From positions 1 to 64,000 of the forward strand of contig NZ_CABFMF010000077.1 in the NCBI RefSeq assembly GCF_901875575.1: DNA of 64,000 nucleotides. The letters run 5' to 3'. The notes beneath the pieces are model-generated. The model was not told the DNA's origin. It was given only the letters and a program-made list of their open reading frames with translations, and searched no databases. A program made the position numbers and the translations under genes. The stretch is from an uncultured Streptococcus sp. Lineage in GTDB: Bacteria; Bacillota; Bacilli; Lactobacillales; Streptococcaceae. Below, one piece after another: positions 9,401-20,900 of the stretch; positions within the stretch are counted from its first letter, which is position 1, and every line of letters starts with the position of its first letter.

Positions 9401-10656
9401 GTTCCCCAAAAGGAGTAAAAGTAAGTAAAGAGAACATTCTAAGTACAATTGAAAATCTAAAAACTAAGAATATTTTAAATAAAGATGATATAGTTTATCA
9501 AAATATGTCAATGATTTTTGATCCTTCAATTATGGATATTTTATACCCTATTGTTGTTGGAGCGTCAATTTACATTCCTCAGCAAAGGTTTTATGGGGAA
9601 GAACTGGAAGAAGTATTACAAGAAGAAAAAATTACAGTATTAACAATGACACCATCATTACTTAGGGTATCTAACTTATCCAAAAATACTTTTTTAGAGA
9701 AAATTATAGTTGGAGGTGAAAAATTACGTAAAGGTGACTTAGAAGGTATACCAGATAAAATAAAGATTTATAATGAGTATGGACCTACTGAGGTTTCTAT
9801 TGTTGCCTCTACTTTTTCTATAGATGAGAAAAATAGAAATCAATATGATTATTATCCAATAGGAAAAGGTTTTGATAATATGAATTATTATGTGGAATCT
9901 AAGGAAGGATATAAATTGCCTTATAATGTTCCAGGTGAGCTTGTTATAGAGGGACCACAAGTTTCAAGAGGTTACACCCAAGAATTATTAAATGATAAAG
10001 TATTTGATTTTTCAGAGAATCGTTCAAAATACCGAACTGGAGATATTTGTTTTATTGAAAAATCAGGAAATATCGTTTTTCTTGGAAGAAATGATAGACA
10101 GGTTAAAATCAGAGGTTTTCGAATTGAACTTGAAGAAATCGAAAAAGTAGTAAATTCTATTGAAGGAATACAGTTATGCCAAGTTTTAGTTGATGAAAAT
10201 AAGACGAAACTGTATCTAGCATATATAGGAAATGTGAATGAAAGTAGGGTACATGAAATAGTATCGAAAAAGCTTCCTGATTATATGCTTCCTCAATATA
10301 TTAAGAAGTTTACTAAGTTTCCATTATTATCAAGTGGTAAAACTGACTTCAAATCATTGATATCATCACTTGAGAAGAATATAATCACTTTTTCAGAAAT
10401 GAAAGATGAAGAGGATAGCGAAATCAAAAATACGATAAAAAAACTATTAATTGATATTGTAGGAATTGATGATAATTTCAATATTAAGTGTAACTTTTTT
10501 GAATTAGGGGGAACATCAATTCTTGCAATTCAATTCATTAGAAGTATTAACGATTCATTAAATATTAGTATGAAGATAACTACTCTTTTTGAAAGTAATA
10601 GTATTGAGGATTTTATAGAGAAGGTGGAGGAATATATTGATGGAGAAAGTATATAA
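3442..10656 (+). CDS. Nonribosomal peptide synthetase 1 (C-A-T-E-C-A-T, two modules)
   Basis: The protein has 2404 residues. Domains in order: condensation (HHIVTDAW at 132), adenylation (TSGTTGKPKG near 577), thiolation (LGIDS, Ser 963), epimerisation (starts near 1018; HHLIIDGVSW at 1140, EGHGR with Glu 1265, NFMGEF near 1335), condensation (HHHIILDGWS at 1550, the type that follows an E domain), adenylation (TSGTTGSPKG near 1982), thiolation (LGGTS, Ser 2359). My reading of the ten-residue pocket codes is DAFFYGVCIK for module 1 (Val/Ile-like) and DPMTIGEIVK for module 2 (no clear match; perhaps a large or aromatic side chain). No starter module is fused in front of the first C domain, so it must take its donor in trans, most likely from the cysteine A-T protein at 28101. 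The ATG at 3442 follows GGAGG by five bases. The end overlaps the next gene by 17 bases. Confidence 0.93.
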   Translation: MNFENYKMPTEVEAGLFALCNQKKNKSLYTETWCYEIDSSIKVSDLERGIVEFMKYAEGLRMNFFSVDGKIRKKFNDSKVSINNVTSDEKTLESLILEYKNREYDLMNDLLVEFSIYHELDNNCLYLLINSHHIVTDAWSKNLILSEIMKLSRGELLKKELEFPIKERRTVSDKIKQEFKLYQDVIRNYPTRLNNFSNHNVNNTGYSLSHFFNKDNVSKLMENAYKNRVSLFSYLLSLFYVYTCHFSKESNFNIGIPFAKRLDKVDEESLGYFVKILPFGLSSKIENILDDIPGYFRETQKLLLKLSSFLPIDNSNDLAINTVFSFQETEKIDGINRELFLTQNGAKFELTVNFKKAYDVMACEFEFSDEVWSNNSSEEFFEGFCEFIYNILDDPNLKLLDNILSIDKNRSQSIISGPQKSVESNIYERFLMINKNSSKVAIIEDDNVITYKELNERVNKFSRILRDYKLDFEIVCLQLSRSINSIALILALAKNNVTHVNLSRLYPEERVKFIIDSSGADLYISDYEIPDFIDINSILLSNLLKLEKNTDNIFESLVDDGSTFKNADNKIFELIYTSGTTGKPKGVKITQQNILNFVANFDRFSLKQTDIFTHSTSYTFDAWFFEVWMPLLNNASIYIIKDPIIELSNWDFKESIYKPTVSFFTTSLFNLLVDNGFIGKLNSIDRIYIGGEVASEKFINKAINEYRKKIINVYGPTENTCITSTMLFDKTITDEIPLGKVITNTSVGIVNSKNEFLPRDIFGEIVISSDSLMEGYYRDDEKTQESIVYLRTSSGTLEKFYKTGDIGRIGHDSLLYYKSRKDRQVKIRGFRVELSEIEMQVMKFDGVSKCVVDFNKDNLSRSLSLVYEGSILSKDLREYMIKTLPPYMIPNEIKHVQELKLNINGKIEQELSYIEEIKEEHLIDKESSNNTKIENIIFEAIKETLQIKYVNKDVDFYELGIDSIVSIQICSYLNNRGIDVKVSDIFNYPTVELLTERIQHIKNNSNTSEYLRTWRKNKLSPIQKWFFITQHENKSLNHFNQTFLIKLTPYIENDEILRGLREIIDVFPIFNTYFSTKNNKWYQTMKDTYKYFIETYSVENYSEFEKLLATLQGSLDIHEKLYNFCLINFNGRDYLFFVIHHLIIDGVSWRVFLDNFSRRLISIEENRGKIIAPNFSEWIRYIEDYKVSEDVSEYWKKFELYPQKNNVRFSTFDYEVIEFSSRETERFKEIVNESYFADMESCLLSIVSNAFYKNFISQKFLVKIEGHGRPWKAEQFNDSLGWFTAVYPFQSRTKDNLKDSIIDIHNRLGSVPNKGFDFQLENDLNFDSDFSFNFMGEFYSNSYKNFEICSMFRKDDFDLNLFSTDLVLFVPIIVDGKLQLRVSYARNLVNETGIKNTLESFINLMKNFIKGSHSRYLPVTSLQSSLLLKDVSEVNTGAYVIQWSGYFKEFDFSKFQNSINKLIRSTDTLRSVFEFSGTNAIQLIMKPEEFFTNSYIKALDWSVYSKEESKLKLETYLNDNRSKGFDLNNGPLFRVTIVKLGIGYYLVFEHHHIILDGWSMPILFKKLSRFYSDSNSDDNNNNKLDSLNSTYRYIENRKKTLNTSIYRKVFEDYNPVEFYEKNEETTGQYQYLGCFENSNKLKLFLKRHQITLNEFFLSIWVLVLSFTFGREDILLGVSLSGRSTFPINILNSIGMFVTTLPCRIKNIEYYTNINTLFKDIQTQSSQMQDSDLISWNDLALQNGFNVDIQFGYVFENYPISDKDEFFSFDKFKGKERVDFPLALSVTENISQINYELHYKGETLSEDAIKVISDLFDNIVKLLLENNFDSLNALKAVLIKNNNLYPKKRDTIFEFKDNFSYELINNFKKYESRIFIKRFENELSYKEVFLKIENIIERTKIKDSDVVGILSNDRYVQTLLAIACFISGATYIPLDDSMSDERIQFIIEDSSINCMFTDAGEFQRLDGKSNLVDCNDLAYIIYTSGTTGSPKGVKVSKENILSTIENLKTKNILNKDDIVYQNMSMIFDPSIMDILYPIVVGASIYIPQQRFYGEELEEVLQEEKITVLTMTPSLLRVSNLSKNTFLEKIIVGGEKLRKGDLEGIPDKIKIYNEYGPTEVSIVASTFSIDEKNRNQYDYYPIGKGFDNMNYYVESKEGYKLPYNVPGELVIEGPQVSRGYTQELLNDKVFDFSENRSKYRTGDICFIEKSGNIVFLGRNDRQVKIRGFRIELEEIEKVVNSIEGIQLCQVLVDENKTKLYLAYIGNVNESRVHEIVSKKLPDYMLPQYIKKFTKFPLLSSGKTDFKSLISSLEKNIITFSEMKDEEDSEIKNTIKKLLIDIVGIDDNFNIKCNFFELGGTSILAIQFIRSINDSLNISMKITTLFESNSIEDFIEKVEEYIDGESI

Positions 10657-13600
10657 TCTAACTCCTTTGCAAAAGGGAATTTGGAATCGAATTAAATTAT
10701 TTGGGGAAAATACAGAATATGAAATCCCTTGTTTAATAGAGTTATCTAAAGAGTATACAGAATTTGAGATTGAAAAATCACTTAGAACTCTAATAGAATA
10801 CAATGCCGCTTTAAGAGTTAAAATCTTCGGTTCAGATCATCCTAAACAATCCATATCAAAAGTTCAAGAAATAGATCTTAAAGCAGAATATCTTGATGTT
10901 AATTCAGAAGAAATATTATTAAAATTTTTGAAAAGCAGTTCAGTGAGTATAGATAATAAATTGTCAATTTTTAAATTATATTGTTTTCCAGAACGTAAAA
11001 TTTTAGCTTGTAAATTTCATCATATTATCTTTGATGGCTTCTCTGTACAGCTTTTTGAGAAAGAACTCAAGACATTATTAAGTGGACAAATTCTTGGAAA
11101 AAGAGGAACAGAATACGAAGAACTGTTAGAAAATAATAATGAATCCGAGTCATCTAATAGGTTTTGGAAAAAATATTTAGAAAAACCGATAGACCTTTTG
11201 GAACCGAATAGTATTACACATATTCGGAAGAGGGAAAAAATAAGAGTAGAACTTAATTTAACAGGAGGTGATTTAAAAAAATATGCAAAGAAATTTGGGA
11301 CTACAGAATTTTGTTTAGCATTATCTTCAGTAAAAGTGTTTACTAGTTGCTTTTTTGATAAACAAAATTTACTAGTTGCCACACCTATAAATACACGCAA
11401 AACACTGAATGATAATAATACTATAAACTTTATGGCCAATGTACTTCCAGTCATATTGCAACTAACTCCCAATATGACGGTGAACGAGGCCTGCATAGCG
11501 ATACAAGATATTTTAGCAAAAATAATCAACTATTGTGATTATCCTACATTAAGTGTATCTAATCATCTAAAGAAGAATACATCAATGGAGAAGGTAGATA
11601 ATTTCTTTTCTATTGTATTTGATATGAAAAAAATAGTTAACACTGATTTGGAGAACTTAGTGATGGATTATTCAAATGAAACAGAATATCCACTACTTTT
11701 AAGTTTTGTTCAATCTGATAATAAAACTTATTTAGAATTGAATTATGATTGCGATTTTTTAGATGATTTAATTGCTAGTGAATTTCAAGAATCATTTAAA
11801 AATTTTATTGATGTATTTTTTGAAGATACAAATAGATTTATAGCTGACTTACCAATATCTTCAAAAAATTTCCATAAAATGTTACTAGAACGTAATGACA
11901 TTGATTCAAACCATAATATATATGATTCAAAACTATCGTATATAGATAAGGAACATGTAGAAATATTCTATGGTGATAAAAAATTAGATTCAGAAAAATT
12001 AAGAAGATTCTCGGATTCTTTCAAAACATTCTTATCTCAAAATAATATATCAAAAGGAGCTAAAATAGCTGTATGTAACAGCAACAAGATTTTGAATGCA
12101 TTGTTATTTTTCTGTATTCAGGATAATCAATGCTGTTATATTCCTATTGATTCCGCTTATCCTAAACAGAAAATAATTGAAATATTAAATGAATCGAATC
12201 CTTTGTTTTTATTTACAGATATTAATGGCTTAAACTTTAATAGAACTTTCTTCATTAAAAGTGTAGCAGATTTTGAAGATGTTTTAAAAAAATCAATAGC
12301 TGATATAACAATTACTGGAAGTGAATACTTACCTGATACTTCATATATTATTTTCACATCTGGTTCAACAGGTAAACCAAAAGGAGTCCCTATTTCCTAT
12401 AGCAACTTGTTTAGTTTAGTTTCGATATATGAAAAATATTTTGATATTTGTAACGAGGACAGAGTTGCACAAGTATCTAGTTTTTCATTTGATGCAAGTA
12501 TTTTTGAAATGACCCTTGCGTATTCTAGAGGAGCAAAATTAATAATATTTGATAAAAATAAAGGACTAGATAAATTTCCTCAATTCATTCAAGAAAGCAA
12601 TATAACTCACTTTTTATTAACACCAGACTTATATACTTTGTTAGATTTTTCTGACTGCCATACTTTGAAATGTGTAGTTGTAGGAGGTTCGAATTACAAA
12701 GAAAACGAGACACTTCCATCAGCAGCAAAGTTAATTAATGCATATGGACCGAGTGAGTCAACAATTATGACAACGATAAAGTTTATTAATAAAGATACTG
12801 AAATGAATAATATAGGGCAAGTTCTGGATAATTCAAAAGTAATATTGATTAATAGCTTTGGCCAAATAGTTCCCAAAGGAGTCAATGGGGAGATTTGTAT
12901 CCTTGGAGAAGCAGTATTCCAAGGATACTTAAATATTGATAATTCTTCAACATTTAAGACAGTTAATTATAATAATAAGAAGTTTATATACTATCCTACC
13001 GGAGATATTGGATATTTTGATAATAATAATGATCTTCACTTTGTTTCCAGAACAAATAACTTAGTAAAAATAAGAGGGAATCGTGTAGATCCAAATGAAG
13101 TTTCAAAACTTTTGATAGATAAACTAAAAGTAAAAAATGCGATTACAATTTTTTATAAAGATAACTTGTACGCATTTTATTCAGGAATACAATCTATAAC
13201 AACTCTTTTGAACTCTCTGAAAGAGTTTTTACCAGGTTATATGATGCCACGTAAAATCATTAATTTGGAAAATATTCCGATTAATACAAATGGTAAACCA
13301 GACATTGCGGTTTTAAAAGATAAAATTGATAAACTTGGGACTTCAGCTCGCAGTATTTCTGAATCAAGTTTAAAAAGTTTATCACCGATAGAAAATGATT
13401 TTTTAAGTGTTTTTAGAACAGCACTAAATAATCAAAATATCAATTTGGATTCTAATTTTTTCTCTGAGGGTGGCGATTCAATAAAGAGCATACAAGTTGC
13501 AAATGAATTGGGCAAAAAAGGCTATAATATCTCTTCTATAGATATTTTAAAAGCGAGTAAAATTGGAGATATTTATGGAAATGAGTTTAGTTCTCAAACA

Positions 13601-14908
13601 ATATATGATCAGGCTGAGGTTATTGGAAAAATAAGTCTTACACCGATTCAGAAATGGTTTTTTGAACATAAATTCTATAATATAAACTTTTGGAATCAAT
13701 CAGAAGTATTTGATATTGAGGGTGAATATTCTGAAGAAGACTTCAAAGAATACTTTTATAAGTTACGTTTAATACATGACAATCTTAGAATAAAATTTGC
13801 TAAAAAAGGTAATAAATGGTCAGCTACAATTAGAGAAAATAATTTAATTGAAGCTAATAAAGAATTTTCTTTTATCAATTTATCTGGAGTTAATTCTCAA
13901 CAATTACAGATTGAGAGTAATCAAATTAAGCAAGATTTAAATGGAAATCTTGATATAGAAAAAGGTATATTAAATAAACTCTGTGTAATTCAATATAGTG
14001 AAACAAATTTTAGGTTAATTTGGGTAATGCATCACCTAATTTGCGACAATATTAGTTGGTCAATACTAAAATCAGATTTATTTCTATTGTTAAGTAAGGA
14101 TGATAATCCTAAATTATTAGATAAAAAAACGAATATTAGGCAATGGAGTGATTACCTACAACAATATGAAGTTAGTCAGGAAGTTAAAGAGATTTGGAAT
14201 GAATATATTGATGACAAAAAGAAATTAAACAATGCTTTCAATACTCAGACAGATAATTCTATTATGAAAATAAAAATAGTAGATGACTGCTTTATTTCAG
14301 AGAGTATCATAAAATATTTAAATAAACAAAATATTAGTATGGAGTTGTTTTGGTTAGTCGTTTTCAGTAGAAGTCTTGCTGAAACTTTAGATTTGGAAGA
14401 AGTTTGGATTTCAAAAGAAAGTAATGGAAGGAATAATCATCCATCTTTCATTCAATTAGATAGACTTGTAGGATGGTGTACTTCAGTATATCCTATTTGT
14501 ATTAAAAATCAACATACTTTAAAAGAAACATTATCGTTCAATCGTTTTAAAATTGAACAAATGTCATCAATTGGTTTTGATTATCATATGATCAATTCTA
14601 GTTTACAAGTTCCTAATATTTCATTCAATTATTTAGGAGATATAACTACTGAAGATAATCTGAAAAATATCGCAGAAACCTTTGATATAAATGAGTTCGA
14701 TTTCTTTGATGAAATAGGTTTAAATGTCATCAAGATAGAAAATAAGTATTATTTACTTATAATGTTTAATGAACAAAATTCTATTAAAGTTGAATCTGTT
14801 GTTAGTAATATAAAAGAAAATATTTCAAATAATTTCGAGCAAGAACATGGAATTCTAGGGTTTGGGTTATCTCAAGAGACTTTAATTAGTTTAGAAGACT
14901 TATTTTAA
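10640..14908 (+). CDS. Nonribosomal peptide synthetase 2 (C-A-T-E, one module)
   Basis: The protein has 1422 residues in a single module. The condensation domain has HHIIFDGFS at 127. The adenylation domain has FTSGSTGKPKG at 572 and keeps the GPSE variant of the GPTE motif. The thiolation domain has EGGDS with Ser 947. The epimerisation domain starts near 999 with HHLICDNISW at 1131, ESNGR in place of EGHGR (Glu 1260 kept) and NYLGDI. The pocket code reads DAFLVGAIMK, which suggests a hydrophobic residue such as Leu or Phe. The E domain predicts a D residue at this position. The ATG at 10640 is chosen over an adjacent upstream TTG because GGTGGAGG lies nine bases before it. The start overlaps the end of NRPS 1, consistent with translational coupling. 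The next C domain belongs to NRPS 3, 21 bases downstream. Confidence 0.92.
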   Translation: MEKVYNLTPLQKGIWNRIKLFGENTEYEIPCLIELSKEYTEFEIEKSLRTLIEYNAALRVKIFGSDHPKQSISKVQEIDLKAEYLDVNSEEILLKFLKSSSVSIDNKLSIFKLYCFPERKILACKFHHIIFDGFSVQLFEKELKTLLSGQILGKRGTEYEELLENNNESESSNRFWKKYLEKPIDLLEPNSITHIRKREKIRVELNLTGGDLKKYAKKFGTTEFCLALSSVKVFTSCFFDKQNLLVATPINTRKTLNDNNTINFMANVLPVILQLTPNMTVNEACIAIQDILAKIINYCDYPTLSVSNHLKKNTSMEKVDNFFSIVFDMKKIVNTDLENLVMDYSNETEYPLLLSFVQSDNKTYLELNYDCDFLDDLIASEFQESFKNFIDVFFEDTNRFIADLPISSKNFHKMLLERNDIDSNHNIYDSKLSYIDKEHVEIFYGDKKLDSEKLRRFSDSFKTFLSQNNISKGAKIAVCNSNKILNALLFFCIQDNQCCYIPIDSAYPKQKIIEILNESNPLFLFTDINGLNFNRTFFIKSVADFEDVLKKSIADITITGSEYLPDTSYIIFTSGSTGKPKGVPISYSNLFSLVSIYEKYFDICNEDRVAQVSSFSFDASIFEMTLAYSRGAKLIIFDKNKGLDKFPQFIQESNITHFLLTPDLYTLLDFSDCHTLKCVVVGGSNYKENETLPSAAKLINAYGPSESTIMTTIKFINKDTEMNNIGQVLDNSKVILINSFGQIVPKGVNGEICILGEAVFQGYLNIDNSSTFKTVNYNNKKFIYYPTGDIGYFDNNNDLHFVSRTNNLVKIRGNRVDPNEVSKLLIDKLKVKNAITIFYKDNLYAFYSGIQSITTLLNSLKEFLPGYMMPRKIINLENIPINTNGKPDIAVLKDKIDKLGTSARSISESSLKSLSPIENDFLSVFRTALNNQNINLDSNFFSEGGDSIKSIQVANELGKKGYNISSIDILKASKIGDIYGNEFSSQTIYDQAEVIGKISLTPIQKWFFEHKFYNINFWNQSEVFDIEGEYSEEDFKEYFYKLRLIHDNLRIKFAKKGNKWSATIRENNLIEANKEFSFINLSGVNSQQLQIESNQIKQDLNGNLDIEKGILNKLCVIQYSETNFRLIWVMHHLICDNISWSILKSDLFLLLSKDDNPKLLDKKTNIRQWSDYLQQYEVSQEVKEIWNEYIDDKKKLNNAFNTQTDNSIMKIKIVDDCFISESIIKYLNKQNISMELFWLVVFSRSLAETLDLEEVWISKESNGRNNHPSFIQLDRLVGWCTSVYPICIKNQHTLKETLSFNRFKIEQMSSIGFDYHMINSSLQVPNISFNYLGDITTEDNLKNIAETFDINEFDFFDEIGLNVIKIENKYYLLIMFNEQNSIKVESVVSNIKENISNNFEQEHGILGFGLSQETLISLEDLF

Positions 14909-14929
14909 AAAAATTATAGGAGGATAAAA

Positions 14930-17900
14930 ATGATGAATACAAAAGCAGCTTTTCCTATGTTAAATTTACAAAGAGGCATTGCTTATGAATGCCAATTAAA
15001 TCCTGAAACGCCACTATATGTTAGTCAGATAATATTAGAAGTTAATTATCAAGATATTTTTAGTTATAAGAAAGCTTGGGAATTTATTTTAAATAAATAC
15101 GAAATCTTTAGAACTAGATTTGTATTTGGGAAACTTGAAGAAGATGTCCAAGTTGTAGTTGAGCAAAGTGAGTTTGTTTGGGAAGATAAGGACATCAAAT
15201 ATAATAATCTAAAAAAATTGGCTGAAGAAAAAAGAAATCTATTGTTAGATGATTTTCCGTTGACAAAATTTACTCTTGCAAGAACAGAAAAGGGAACTTT
15301 TTTGATTTGGACATTTCATCACATTTTGCTTGATGGTTGGAGTAGTTCACTTGTATTGGAGGAAGTTGATAAAACTTATATTAGGTTAACAAAAAAGGGT
15401 TTGGAATCTGTGTTGATTGAAGGAGATAATTCTTATAGTAATTTTGTATTGTGGAAACTTTCTAATCTACAGAACAAAGATATATCTTTTTGGGAAAAAT
15501 ATTTAAAGGGATACAACGGTTTCAAATTTCCGACTCTAACTAATGGTAAGCGTTATGATTCTTTTGATGAAACTTATATTAATACAGATATTTCCGCTAG
15601 AAAAGTTGAAGAATACTGTCGAAAGAATTCTGTTTCCACAGCAACCTTTTTTCAAACTATTTTTGCTGTTTTTCTCAGTCTATATACTAATCAAAAGCAA
15701 GTTGCTTTTAATGTTATTGATTCAGGTAGAACAGGAGGAAGTTTTCCAAACTTAGATAAAGTAGTTGGGTTATTAATTGATAATTCAATACGTTACTATG
15801 AAATTGATGAAAGCAATGTATTTTCCACATTTTTAAAGAGTGTACAAGATAAGGAGTTGAGAATTAAGGAAACAAATTTGTATCAATCATCAGTTCGTTC
15901 GCCAATATCTATTCCTAATACAAATGTTACATTTGTATATGAAAATTATCCGACCTCAGAACAGAATGAGAGATATAGAATAATATCTGGAATTGAAATG
16001 TCAAGCGATGATATTACATTCTCAGTAGGAGCTAGTGGAGAATCGTTTGATATGAAATTGATGTATTCTCTAGATATTATTAATCATATTCAGGCTAATG
16101 AAATTCTTAAGACGATACAGCGATTTATTAATATTGTTCTTAAAATGGATACACAACAAAATGTGGCAATAGTAGTCAAAGATTTTAATAAGGAGATTAG
16201 ATATAGCAAAGTAAGTTCTTCACAGACGGTTCTTCCTAGTTTAAAAAGTTTTTATGAACAATTTAAAAATATTGCAAGTAAGAAACCCAAAAAAATTGCA
16301 ATCAATGATGAAACAGAAGTTCTAACTTATGAGGACTTGTGCCAAAAGATAGAACTTTTGGTAGCTAATTTACACAAACTAGAATTGAAAAGTGGTAAGT
16401 CGGTTGGGATTATAGGGAATAGAACTGCTAATAGTATATCTTTAATGGCAGCACTACAGTATCTGCAGATTCCATATACTTTCCTTGATGATAAAAATAC
16501 TAAAGAAAGATTAGAATATATATTATCCGATGCTGAAGTTGATTATGTTATAAATTGTTATATTAACCCAAAGGACTTACCAAATATAGGTAGTAATTAT
16601 GAAATAATCAATTATTTTAGTTTAGAAGTCAATTTTAATGATGAGATAGAAAATATAACAATTGACAATAGTTCAACATTTTGTCAATTGATTTATACTT
16701 CTGGTTCAACAGGAAATCCTAAAGGGATTGAAATGACCTTCGAAAATATATTGTCACTTTCCTTTGATAATGGCTTTTATCATATTAAAGAAAATGACAA
16801 TTTTGCACAAGCTTCCTCAATGGCTTTTGATGCCAGTATTTTTGAGATTTGGTTCCCACTTCTTAATGGTGCCTGCGTTACAATTATACCGGATCCCGTT
16901 ATAGATTTATCGAATTGGAAGAAGCGAATTGAAGAAAACGAAATAACAACAGCTTGGCTCACATCTGGCCTGTTCAATACATTTTCTGATTTGGATATAT
17001 CTATATTTGAACCATTAAGATCAATTTTTGTTGGAGGAGAGATTATCTCTCCAAAGCACATCAAAAATGCAATGAGGCAGTGTAAAGAAACTCAATTTTA
17101 TAATGGATATGGTCCAACTGAAAATACGACATTTACTACAGTTTATGAAATTCCTAGTGATTTTAATACAGATAATCCAATTCCAATTGGTAAATTATTA
17201 AATAATTCAGGAGCTAAAGTAGTTGATGATTTTGGGAATGTTGTACCAATTGGTTTTCCTGGTGAATTAGTGGTCAGTGGAACTGGAGTAACAAACGGTT
17301 ATCACAAAATTTCTTTAGATACCCCCTTTACTTATAATGATTTTGGAAAATATTATAATACTGGTGATATTGTAATGTTTGACGGTGAAATCTTTCATTT
17401 TGTAGAAAGAAAAGATCGTCAAGTAAAGATTAGAGGTTTTAGAGTTGAACTGTCAGAGATAGAGCATGTAATAGAGCAAATACCTAATGTAGAAAAGGCA
17501 GCAGTTATAGATATTACCTCAGAAGGCATAACAAAATTACTTGCATTTTATACAGGAACATTGGCAGACGAAACTTTGAGAAAAGTGATACAAGATAAGT
17601 TACCAAATTACATGTCGCCAAGTCTTATCAAAAATGTTTCTAGTATACCTTTGACGTTAAACGGCAAAGTTGATAAGAAAAAATTATTGGAAGCTGGTGA
17701 TGAGATCCGAGTTTCTAACAAGTCAGATTACTCAGATAATAAAAAAAGATTTTTAGAAATTTTGTCTAAATATTCGAACACTGTAAATATTGATTTAGAC
17801 TCAGATTTATTTGAAATTGGAATAGATTCCTTGATTGCTGTTAGGTTGCATAATTTGTTAAATGATGAATATTCTAAGGATATTTCATTGAAAGAATTTA

Positions 17901-20900
17901 TTGAGGCTGGTTCCATTAATAATATGATCGATTTATATGAGTTTAATACACATAAGAAAATTGCAAGTGAAAAAAAATATAATGAATTGATAATATCAGA
18001 GAACAGTCAAGATGACTTCCTATCTTTAGCTACTGAAATTCAAAAGTCGATGTATTATTTTCAAGTGGAAAATGAAGAGAAAACTATTTATAACATTCCT
18101 TATGTTAGTAAACATGAGAAGACTAAGTTCTCACTGAACGAACTTTCAGAACGATTTGATTTATTTATAAAATCTAATCCAATTTTTCATTCCTATTTAA
18201 GTGAAGATGAAGATGGTGAGCTAGGATGGTACAATCTTACTTCAAAAAAATTATATAAGATTAATCATATAGAAATAGACTTTGAAACAGAAAATAAGAT
18301 CAATGATTTAATACAAAAAGAATTGAACTATAATTTTATTTTATCAAATAAAAAAGAGCCACTGTTACGTTTCACTATTCTTGAGACTCCAACCTGCTAC
18401 TATTTAATTATTGTGGCTCATCATATAATAGCTGATGGAAATTCAATAGATATTCTACTTGATAATATCTTTGGTTCAGTTGATAGTTTGGATAAAACAC
18501 AAGATTATTTTAAATTTTTGAGCTCATACGAGGAAGACTCACCTGAAGATATTAGCTATTGGGAAGACAAACTAAATAGTGTACAACCTATTCCACTATT
18601 TGATAAAGTTGATGAGGAATTTGAGCATTTAGGCAAAGCTGAAAATCTCTCATTAGATTTTCAATTTTTTAAAAAAATCGAAAAGCTATCTGTTGAATAT
18701 AAGGTATCTAAATACAATGTTTTACTATCGCTTTATTCACAATTCTTAATGCTCTACTTTAATCGGAATAATATTTTTGTTGGTACACCTGTTTCAACAC
18801 GTACCGATGAATACAATACTTCTTTTGGAATGTTTTTATCATTTCTCCCAATAATTAGTAGTAGAAATAGTAAAAAAACATTTTTAGATAATTTACTGGT
18901 GGATAGACTAGAGGTTTTAGAAACGATAAATCATTCTTCTGTTAGTTTCTCATCGTTAAGCCAATTAATGAATACAAAAGTAAGTTTATCTTCCATTGTA
19001 CAGGCAGTATTTAATTATCAAGAGGGTGGGAGAGAGGTTGATTTTTTAGATAAGGATATCATTACTAAGCATAGAGACTATATTCAGTTCCCGCTAACTT
19101 TTACTGTATATAACTTCCCTTCTCAGGCATTTGTACAAGTTGAATATGCAAGTAATATGTTTAATAGGGAACAAATTCAAAATTTATTACTAACATTTAA
19201 TAAGTGGTCAAATAGAATACTGGATAATTTAGAAAAACCAATGGGAACTATACCTTTGTTTTCTGAAGTTGAGAGTGCAGATTTAGTAACTGAACTTAAT
19301 CCTAAGTTTATCTTTAGAAAAGAAGAATTGGGAACGTATTTAACTCACTTAAAACCTAAAAATAATAATATCGCAATTGTAGATTCAGAAAAATCATTAA
19401 CCTATGCAGAAGTATATTATTTAATCCTTATGCTTGATAAAAAACTGAAAAGAATAGGTGCATATAAAGGGATGAAGATTTGCTTCTTTGGAGTACGTTC
19501 TTGGCAACAAGTTGTTATATTTTATCTTTGTTTGCTTAAAAATTATGTATACGTTCCAATAGATAGTCAACACTCAAAAAATAGATTAGTTGATGTAGTA
19601 TCAGAATTAAAACCAGATTTGATTCTTTCTTCTGATGAATATTTTGATGATGAATTAGAAGTTATTGAAGTAAATAGCTTATTCGATAATAATATTTCAT
19701 CAGAAATTCTCATCAAAAATCCATGTAATAATCATGTGAGAGATTTAGCGTATATACTTTTCACTTCAGGAACTACAGGTAAACCAAAAGGGGTGCAAAT
19801 TTCTAGAAGTAATTTAGCACATTTTGCATCTACCTATAAAAGAGATTGGTATTTTGAAAAGGAATGGCGTAGTTTATTTTTGACTTCAATTTCTTTTGAT
19901 GCAAGCATCATGGAAATGATGAGTGCTCTTTCTTTGGGGAACTCTCTCCATATCTTTTCTGATGAATATCAAAATTTACCTAATTTTATAAATGAAAATA
20001 AAATAGAGTCTATGATCATCACACCATCACTATACAGTATTCTAGATTTTTCTAAATGTGAAAATCTAAAATTGGTAATAAATGGAGGAGATAAATTTAG
20101 AAAGAATAATACTATCCCTCAAACAACAAGAGTTGTAAATGGGTATGGACCAACAGAAGGAACAGTTGGGGTAAGTAATGCTGACGTATTAGTTGATTCT
20201 ACCATCGGAATACCAACTTCAAATTCCATTGTATTAGTTATGGATAAACTATTTAATATATTACCAACTGGTAGTGTTGGAGAAATTTGTATTATTGGAC
20301 CATCAGTTATGGTTTCTTATGTGAATAATGCTGACAATATTGATAAACTGTATTCCCCACCAAGTTTTCTAACCCCCTACGGGTCAAAAATCTATAGAAC
20401 TGGAGATTTAGGATATTTTGATAGTAAAGGTAGGCTTAATTTTTATGGAAGGAATGATGGACAAGTAAAAATTAGAGGTCACCGAATTGAATTATCAGAA
20501 ATAACTGGTCGAGCTTTAGAAGAGTCACAGATCAAAGATGCCTTCACAAATTTAGTTGAACTGAAGGCAGGAAATACAAAGTTAATTGTATTATATGTGG
20601 TTTTACATTCAGGAGTTGAGTTTTTTGAAGATAAGTTTAAAGAAAAATTATCTAATATATTACCTAGTTATATGGTTCCAGATAGAATAATGGTAGTGGA
20701 TTCATTTGAACTTACTGTTAATGGAAAAATTGATACGACTAAATTACCAAATTTGGGAATAAAAAATAGTATGATAGAAAATGATACAGATATCACTATT
20801 TTTGAAAAAGACTTACTTTGTGTTTGGAAAGAAATTTTTAATTTAGAACAGATCAATATCCATACAAATTTTTATGAGATTGGTGGAGATTCAATAAAAG

